A DNA stretch of 44,189 nucleotides from JAYWIG01 sp043789035 (lineage in GTDB: Bacteria > Pseudomonadota > Gammaproteobacteria > Burkholderiales > Burkholderiaceae_E), in assembly GCA_043789035.1 (NCBI GenBank), contig JAYWIG010000198.1, forward strand, positions 1 to 44,189, in the 5' to 3' direction. The translations under genes and the position numbers were made by a program. Position 1 is the first letter of the stretch, and each line of letters opens with the position of its first letter. Below, in pieces: positions 39,912 to 44,189 of this stretch. The notes under the pieces were generated by a model. The model was not told where the DNA came from. It searched no databases and saw nothing but the letters and a program-made list of their open reading frames with translations.

Positions 39912-41249
39912 ATGGTTAAAAGTGATTCAGTCGCCATCATTGCAGCATTGCTTGCGCTTGCCTGCGGCTCCGCTGCGACCGCGTTAGGCCTCGCGGCCTC
40001 CGGCCACACGACCACCAGCATGTTGTCGGTAAAGCCTAGCTCAAAGATTGAGGCCAGCGAATCGGTAACCCTTGTCGCTGCGACCGAGAGTTTTGGGTCG
40101 GCACTGCCTATACCGTCCCGGTTTTTGCAAACCGAGCGTATCCGTCGCGGCGAGACTCTAGCGTCGCTCTTATCTCGACTAGGCGCAAATGACCAAGAGT
40201 TCATGGCCTTCGTGAAAAGGGATAGCGTTGCAAAACGCATCATGCAGCTTCAAACTGGGCGCATGGTTCAAGCTGAAATTGACGAGCAAGGTCGCGTACT
40301 CAAGTTTAACTACCGTTTGGCCCCAACTCAGGCCAAACCTGGCGCACTCACCATTGTTGCTACTAAAGTTGCAGTCGTTCGTGATGACGACAAATTAGTC
40401 GCCACACAAACGAATATCAATATTGAAAAGCGCATTGAAACCCGATCTGCAGAAGTACAGACAACCTTCTTTGCAGCTACCGATGCAGCTGGTATTCCTG
40501 ATTCAATTGTTATTCGTTTAGCCGATATATTGGGTACCGAAGTTGATTTTCAGCGCGATATTCGCAAGGGCGATAAGCTACGAGTGGTTTACGAAGCGCT
40601 AACCGAAGAAGGCGGCTTAGATGCCCCCATTGCAGGTCGAATACTAGCAGTTGAACTAACAGCGCGCGGCAAGAAGCATGAAGCAGTTTGGTTCGATAAA
40701 ACCCGCGAATACTTTAACTTTAGCGGCAGAAGCCTGAACAAAGCGTTTCTACGTAACCCGTTAGAGTTTACCCGCGTAAGCTCCGGTTTTACAGACTCGC
40801 GGTTGCATCCTATTTTTAAAGACTGGCGAGCGCATAAGGGTGTTGACTTCTCGGCACCACTCGGTACGAAAGTCAAAGCGTCGGGTTCTGGTGTGGTGGA
40901 TTTTGTCGGCCGCCAAGGTGGGTACGGAAATGTTGTCATCATTAAGCACCAGAACAAGATAACCACTTTATACGCTCACTTAAACGCCTTTGAAGATGGA
41001 ATTCGGGTTGGTCAAAAAATAAACCAGGGCGATATTCTTGGTGAGGTTGGGCGCACGGGTTGGGCAACTGGCACACATCTGCACTATGAATTCCGCATTG
41101 ATGGCGCCCCGACTGACCCCTTAAGCAGCGATCTTCCCATTGCCAGTACTTTGTCGTTACCTGAGCGAAAGCAACTCGTCGAGCTCACGCTGTCAATGAA
41201 GGGTCAATTAGATAAAGTTGGTGTTCAAAAACACGCTCGCTTCGAATAG
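39912..41249 (+). CDS. M23-family murein metallopeptidase, membrane-anchored
   Basis: A 445-residue cell-wall peptidase. It begins with a membrane anchor or uncleaved signal helix (SVAIIAALLALACGSAATAL), then a LysM/OapA-like region (RIRRGETLASLLSRLG), a middle domain, and a C-terminal LytM/M23 domain. The zinc ligands are intact: His308 and Asp312 in HKGVDFS, and His391 in HLHYEF, with TLYAHL before it. It resembles MepM-type endopeptidases that cut peptidoglycan cross-links during growth. The ATG at 39912 was chosen over a TTG at 39849. anmK follows after 6 bp, linking wall turnover to recycling of anhydro-muropeptides. Confidence 0.94.
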   Translation: MVKSDSVAIIAALLALACGSAATALGLAASGHTTTSMLSVKPSSKIEASESVTLVAATESFGSALPIPSRFLQTERIRRGETLASLLSRLGANDQEFMAFVKRDSVAKRIMQLQTGRMVQAEIDEQGRVLKFNYRLAPTQAKPGALTIVATKVAVVRDDDKLVATQTNINIEKRIETRSAEVQTTFFAATDAAGIPDSIVIRLADILGTEVDFQRDIRKGDKLRVVYEALTEEGGLDAPIAGRILAVELTARGKKHEAVWFDKTREYFNFSGRSLNKAFLRNPLEFTRVSSGFTDSRLHPIFKDWRAHKGVDFSAPLGTKVKASGSGVVDFVGRQGGYGNVVIIKHQNKITTLYAHLNAFEDGIRVGQKINQGDILGEVGRTGWATGTHLHYEFRIDGAPTDPLSSDLPIASTLSLPERKQLVELTLSMKGQLDKVGVQKHARFE

Positions 41250-41255
41250 ACACCC

Positions 41256-42377
41256 GTGCTCTGTATTGGCATGATGTCGGGCACCAGCTTGGACGGTATA
41301 GATGCCGTAGTGGTTGAGATTACTAGTACAAATAGCAGGCTGTACCTAGACACGCTCGCTTTTGCGAGTGCTTCGTTCCCGCTATCTCTTCTAGATGAGT
41401 TGCAAACCCTGCAATCGCCCTGCCCGGATGAACTACACCTGAGCTGCCTTGCGGCGAACTCTTTAGCACAAGCTTATGCAAAGGTTGCCAATGAAGCGCT
41501 ACGTAAGGCCAACAAAGCCCCTCACGAAGTCACTGTGATTGGTGCTCACGGTCAAACGATTCGGCACCGACCAGAGCATCGTTACTCAGTCCAGCTTTTA
41601 AATGGGGCTCGTTTAGCAGAACTCACATCAATCGATACAGCCTGTGATTTCCGAGCAGCCGATCTTGCTGCTGACGGTGAAGGTGCACCGTTAGCACCTG
41701 GGTTTCACGCCGAAGTATTTAGTCACCCGGCGTTAACTAGATGCATCGTCAATATTGGCGGTATCGCCAACGTGACTCGCCTTACGCCTGCCAATGCTCA
41801 TCCTCCCATTGGGTTTGATACCGGTCCGGGCAATACCTTAATGGATTACTGGTGCCGCAAAAACACCGGCAACTCGTTTGACAAAGACGGTACTTGGGCA
41901 AACTCAGCCAATTTCGATGAAACGTTACTGCAGAGTTTTATGAGCGACAGCTACTTTCAGCGAGCAGGCCCAAAAAGTACTGGTAGAGATTCGTTTCATG
42001 CCGAATGGCTTAATCGACATCTAGTCGCGTTTCCGACAATAGCAGCAAACGTCGTGCAGGCCACATTGCTAGAGCTTACAGCGCGCACAATCGCAGCAGA
42101 GATCAATGCGGCGCCTGCGGATGAAGTTTATGTTTGTGGCGGAGGTGCTTTTAACAAAGCCCTTTTCGGGCGACTTACATCGCTTACAAAACCCGCCAAA
42201 CTATTTACAACCTCCGAACTCGGAATTGACCCACAAAGTGTCGAGGCCTTAGCCTTCGCTTGGTTGGCCTACAAACGGGTTAATCTGCAGCCGGCTAATT
42301 TACCTAGTGTGACCGCAGCAAAAGGGCTCCGCATTTTGGGAGCCCTACATAAAGCTAGCGCTGTAAAAGCGCCATAA
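41256..42377 (+). CDS. anmK: Anhydro-N-acetylmuramic acid kinase
   Basis: A 373-residue kinase that opens and phosphorylates 1,6-anhydro-MurNAc to MurNAc-6-phosphate in cell-wall recycling. Motifs: CIGMMSGTSLDGIDAVVVE, VIGAHGQTIRHRP, NIGGIANVTRL, GFDTGPGNTLMDYW with the catalytic Asp region, and VYVCGGGAFN. The start is a GTG 6 bp after the M23 stop, so translation is probably coupled. The pairing of a wall hydrolase with a wall-recycling kinase makes functional sense. It is convergent with erpA, with 5 bp between the stops. Confidence 0.97.
   Translation: MLCIGMMSGTSLDGIDAVVVEITSTNSRLYLDTLAFASASFPLSLLDELQTLQSPCPDELHLSCLAANSLAQAYAKVANEALRKANKAPHEVTVIGAHGQTIRHRPEHRYSVQLLNGARLAELTSIDTACDFRAADLAADGEGAPLAPGFHAEVFSHPALTRCIVNIGGIANVTRLTPANAHPPIGFDTGPGNTLMDYWCRKNTGNSFDKDGTWANSANFDETLLQSFMSDSYFQRAGPKSTGRDSFHAEWLNRHLVAFPTIAANVVQATLLELTARTIAAEINAAPADEVYVCGGGAFNKALFGRLTSLTKPAKLFTTSELGIDPQSVEALAFAWLAYKRVNLQPANLPSVTAAKGLRILGALHKASAVKAP
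42322..42350 (-). terminator. Possible erpA terminator inside the 3' end of anmK
   Basis: A perfect 8-bp stem (AGGGCTCC at 42323-42330; GGAGCCCT at 42339-42346) is followed by a short T-run when read on the minus strand. It lies just downstream of the erpA stop, within the anmK coding end. The T-run is short, so efficiency is doubtful. Confidence 0.35.
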
Positions 42378-42382
42378 AAACA

Positions 42383-42733
42383 CTAAGCCGAGAACGACGA
42401 ACCGCAACCGCAGGTCGATGTGGCGTTCGGGTTTTTAATCACGAATTGCGAACCTTGAATGTCCTCTTTGTAATCGATTTCAGCGCCTACCAAATACTGG
42501 TAACTCATCGCATCGATCAATAGCTTTACGCCGTCTTTGTTCACAATAGTGTCGTCCTCGTTCGTCTCTTCATCGAAAGTAAAGCCGTACTGAAAACCAG
42601 AGCAGCCACCGCCCTGAACAAACACTCGCAACTTCAATTCGGGGTTGCCCTCTTCGGCGATCAGATCCCGTACCTTTGCCACTGCATTATCAGTGAAGAC
42701 TAGCGGAGCTGGCATTTCGGCAATTGCATTCAT
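42383..42733 (-). CDS. erpA: Iron-sulfur cluster insertion protein ErpA
   Basis: A 116-residue A-type carrier that delivers 4Fe-4S clusters to target enzymes. The three cluster cysteines are Cys44 (GGGCSGFQYG), Cys108 and Cys110 (CGCGSSF). Also conserved are FTDNAVAKVRDLIAEEGN and LIDAMSYQYLVGAEIDY. The length matches the family. It is convergent with anmK and is followed upstream on the same strand by the bactofilin gene, separated by 87 bp that includes small inverted repeats and possible promoter elements. Confidence 0.97.
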   Translation of the reverse strand: MNAIAEMPAPLVFTDNAVAKVRDLIAEEGNPELKLRVFVQGGGCSGFQYGFTFDEETNEDDTIVNKDGVKLLIDAMSYQYLVGAEIDYKEDIQGSQFVIKNPNATSTCGCGSSFSA

Positions 42734-42738
42734 TTATT

Positions 42739-42800
42739 CGTAACCCTTTATGTATAATTGCTAATTATCTGGCCGAAAGGGTTGCATTTCAATAGCAACC
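42739..42800. repeat. Inverted repeats in the erpA-bactofilin gap
   Basis: Two small inverted repeats share this gap: AACCCTTT with AAAGGGTT about 28 bp apart, and GGTTGC (42780-42785) with GCAACC (42795-42800). The second could be a weak 3' hairpin for the bactofilin transcript; the first overlaps the likely erpA promoter region. No known operator (for example IscR) was recognised. Confidence 0.4.
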
Positions 42801-42820
42801 ATCATTCGAACGTTGATAAG

Positions 42821-43216
42821 TTATTCGTTCGATGCAGCGAGTTTTAGGCTTGGTTTACCGCTATCAACATGTGATAGGGTGCCCTCAACCACCGCTCCAT
42901 GATGCATTTCAAGCGCGTTGTATCGAATATTGCCGCTTACTCGCGCTTTTGGCTGCAATTCAATGAGTTCGTCGACAGAAACAGGGCCTTCGATGGTGCC
43001 ATTCACAACCACATGATGGGCTTTTACCTCACCCTGCACTCGCGCATTTTCACTAAGCACTAGCATGCTGGCACCGTCGCCGTCGGCAATAACGCTACCA
43101 ATAATTTGTCCATCAATGCGTAAACCGCCTTTAAAGCGAATATCGCCGGTAATCACGGTGCCCGCGCCGATCAAACTATCAATCGTTCCCGCCGTAATTT
43201 TCTTTTTTCCAAACAT
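42821..43216 (-). CDS. Bactofilin family cytoskeletal protein (polymer-forming)
   Basis: A 131-residue protein with the bactofilin right-handed beta-helix: repeating strands such as GTVITGDIRFKGGLRIDGQI, GSVIADGDGASMLVLSENA, RVQGEVKAHHVVVNGTIEG and KARVSGNIRYNALEMHHGA. Bactofilins assemble without nucleotide into filaments that organise wall-modifying enzymes and cell shape. GGAG lies about 6 bp before the ATG. The neighbouring M23 peptidase gene 1.6 kb away is a plausible functional partner, since bactofilins are often encoded beside LytM-type peptidases. It follows the DUF6776 gene by 39 bp. Confidence 0.94.
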   Translation of the reverse strand: MFGKKKITAGTIDSLIGAGTVITGDIRFKGGLRIDGQIIGSVIADGDGASMLVLSENARVQGEVKAHHVVVNGTIEGPVSVDELIELQPKARVSGNIRYNALEMHHGAVVEGTLSHVDSGKPSLKLAASNE

Positions 43217-43255
43217 ATTGCTCTCCTATTACGTTCAGGAACCCGCCAGATTTCT

Positions 43256-44008
43256 CTACAGCGAAGCTGTTTCCTGAGCCCTAAGTGTACCCTTTTCGAG
43301 CAACCGTAACTGAACTGTCCTAATCACAGCTCCCGCAGGCACTTCGATGAAGCCTTCTACTCGTTGATAGCGCTTAAACGCTATTTTCATTCGCTCTTTA
43401 ACTTCTGGCGTGCCTTGATCAGGCAAGGTAATTGACAATGGTTTACCGTTCAACGTACCTGTTGCAACGATTTGTATAGCCCCAGCGAACTCTTTTTGCT
43501 CTCTGCCACCTTGCATCACCAAAGCCTTATAACGAATTTGCTGGGGGCCAGCGGCATTTGTCGATACTTCTTTTTCAAGAGTTAGGCGCCGAATGGCAAT
43601 GTTGCCCGACGCGCCATCCGAAGGCAGTAGCGTTTCAAGGTAAGCTGCATCGGCAAGCAATTTACCGTTGTCAGCTTCGAGCGCCTTCATTTGCTTGGCT
43701 AATTGCTCGGACGCAGCCTTTTCCATCTTGATTTGAGCATCTGCCTTATTGGCAATCTCCGTTAAGCGCTCACGTTCGGCCTTTTCCTTTGCGAGCTCTG
43801 CTCTCGCAATTGCCAGTTGCTCCGAAAGTTGCTGCTTTTCTTCCTGCGCGTTTCCAAACAATGCCTGCCATGCCCAAATTGCCCCGACAGCGCCAACTGT
43901 AATTGCCAGAGCAATAGCCGCCATTCGCACAGGCAAAGACACATGTCGCCGAACTGTCATTTTGGGCGCACTAATGCTCATGCGCCGGGCGAACAGCCGA
44001 AATTTCAT
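43256..44008 (-). CDS. DUF6776-family membrane protein with coiled coil
   Basis: A 250-residue protein of unknown function found beside bactofilin and erpA genes in Burkholderiales. It has a short basic N-terminus (ISAPKMTVRRH), one membrane helix (about residues 30-50), and a long coiled coil (about 55-120; heptads of Glu, Lys, Gln and Ala). A beta-rich C-terminal domain follows. The topology is predicted with the coiled coil and C-terminus in the periplasm. Translation could also start at Met10 (43981). Its position next to a bactofilin suggests an envelope-shape role, which is inference. Confidence 0.78.
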   Translation of the reverse strand: MKFRLFARRMSISAPKMTVRRHVSLPVRMAAIALAITVGAVGAIWAWQALFGNAQEEKQQLSEQLAIARAELAKEKAERERLTEIANKADAQIKMEKAASEQLAKQMKALEADNGKLLADAAYLETLLPSDGASGNIAIRRLTLEKEVSTNAAGPQQIRYKALVMQGGREQKEFAGAIQIVATGTLNGKPLSITLPDQGTPEVKERMKIAFKRYQRVEGFIEVPAGAVIRTVQLRLLEKGTLRAQETASL

Positions 44009-44045
44009 GAGTTGCTAACTAAAAAATCAAGTGAAAGCGCAAAAA

Positions 44046-44080
44046 AACAAAAACCGCCCTGATGATACGGCGGTTTTTGT
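44046..44080 (-). terminator. Rho-independent terminator after rpsI
   Basis: A 10-bp stem (AAAAACCGCC at 44049-44058; GGCGGTTTTT at 44069-44078) with a 10-base loop lies 24 bp after the rpsI stop codon. Read on the minus strand it is followed by GTTTTTTT. It should end the rplM-rpsI transcript before the DUF6776 gene. Confidence 0.88.
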
Positions 44081-44103
44081 TCTTAACGCTCGCCTGTGAG
44101 CGA

Positions 44104-44189
44104 TTAGCGCTTGCTAAACTGCTTACGACGACGGGCTTTGCGGAAGCCGACTTTCTTACGTTCAACTTCACGAGCATCACGAGTCACAA
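44104..44189 (-). CDS. rpsI: 30S ribosomal protein S9, C-terminal end (5' part outside window)
   Basis: Only the last 27 codons are in the window. They read TRDAREVERKKVGFRKARRR then KQFSKR and a stop, the highly conserved S9 C-terminus whose final Lys-Arg reaches the ribosomal P site. rplM normally lies upstream of rpsI, outside this window. The gene ends with a strong terminator. Confidence 0.97.
   Translation of the reverse strand, partial: VTRDAREVERKKVGFRKARRRKQFSKR

Noticed and set aside
1..44189. CRISPR arrays, tRNA or rRNA genes, insertion sequences, prophage genes
   Set aside because: Both strands were read for repeat-spacer patterns, cloverleaf sequences, transposases and phage proteins; none was seen.

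Overview
This window looks like a chromosomal segment of a betaproteobacterium, most likely Burkholderiales. The evidence is gene order and protein type. The blocks recA-recX-DUF2889-sucC-sucD-terC, tyrS/M23 peptidase-anmK-erpA-bactofilin-DUF6776-rpsI, and the riboflavin/nusB/thiL/pgpA run are typical of that order. Base composition appears moderate rather than the high G+C of Burkholderia itself. No tRNA, rRNA, CRISPR array, insertion sequence or prophage gene was seen.

Layout. 1-1800: end of secD and all of secF (Sec translocon accessory), closed by a strong terminator. 1901-3529: an orphan LemA-family gene and an OlsB-like N-acyltransferase. 3405-9550: a catabolic-looking module on the minus strand (LysR, D-2-hydroxyacid dehydrogenase, GntR, TctC-type binding protein, MmgE/PrpD dehydratase-like) plus a divergent NmrA-like oxidoreductase. 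9565-13568: purB, a divergent GST and a lipoprotein gamma-glutamyltransferase. 13658-19776: terC, sucD, sucC, DUF2889, recX and recA, with an SOS box before recA. 19904-24209: pncC, pgpA, thiL, nusB, ribH and a RibBX-type ribB in one tight minus-strand run. 24267-27633: accessory genes (MetE-like, Lin0512, YghU GST, cupin) and a 543-bp stretch without a convincing gene. 27649-29389: ribE and ribD. 29401-34649: a ThDP enzyme, a racemase-like gene, an esterase, a decayed GNAT acetyltransferase and glpK. 34668-36459: nrdR and glyA, with a hairpin-rich glyA leader. 36680-39716: a phosphatase, a YbhB-like gene, dtd and tyrS. 39912-44189: M23 peptidase, anmK, erpA, bactofilin, DUF6776 and the end of rpsI.

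The most striking feature is sucC. It encodes a complete 388-residue succinyl-CoA synthetase beta subunit that continues in frame through an Ala/Thr-rich linker, one predicted transmembrane helix, a Lys/Pro/Glu repeat linker and an OmpA-type peptidoglycan-binding domain (687 residues in all). If made as one chain, it would tether a TCA-cycle enzyme to the inner membrane and cell wall.

Other points worth attention: a 125-bp convergent overlap in which the tail of the OlsB-like protein is read antisense to the MmgE/PrpD gene; a GNAT pseudogene with its middle deleted; ribD and a ThDP-enzyme gene whose divergent start codons are only 11 bp apart; a degenerate cyclohydrolase II half in RibB; and a riboflavin gene set split by accessory genes.
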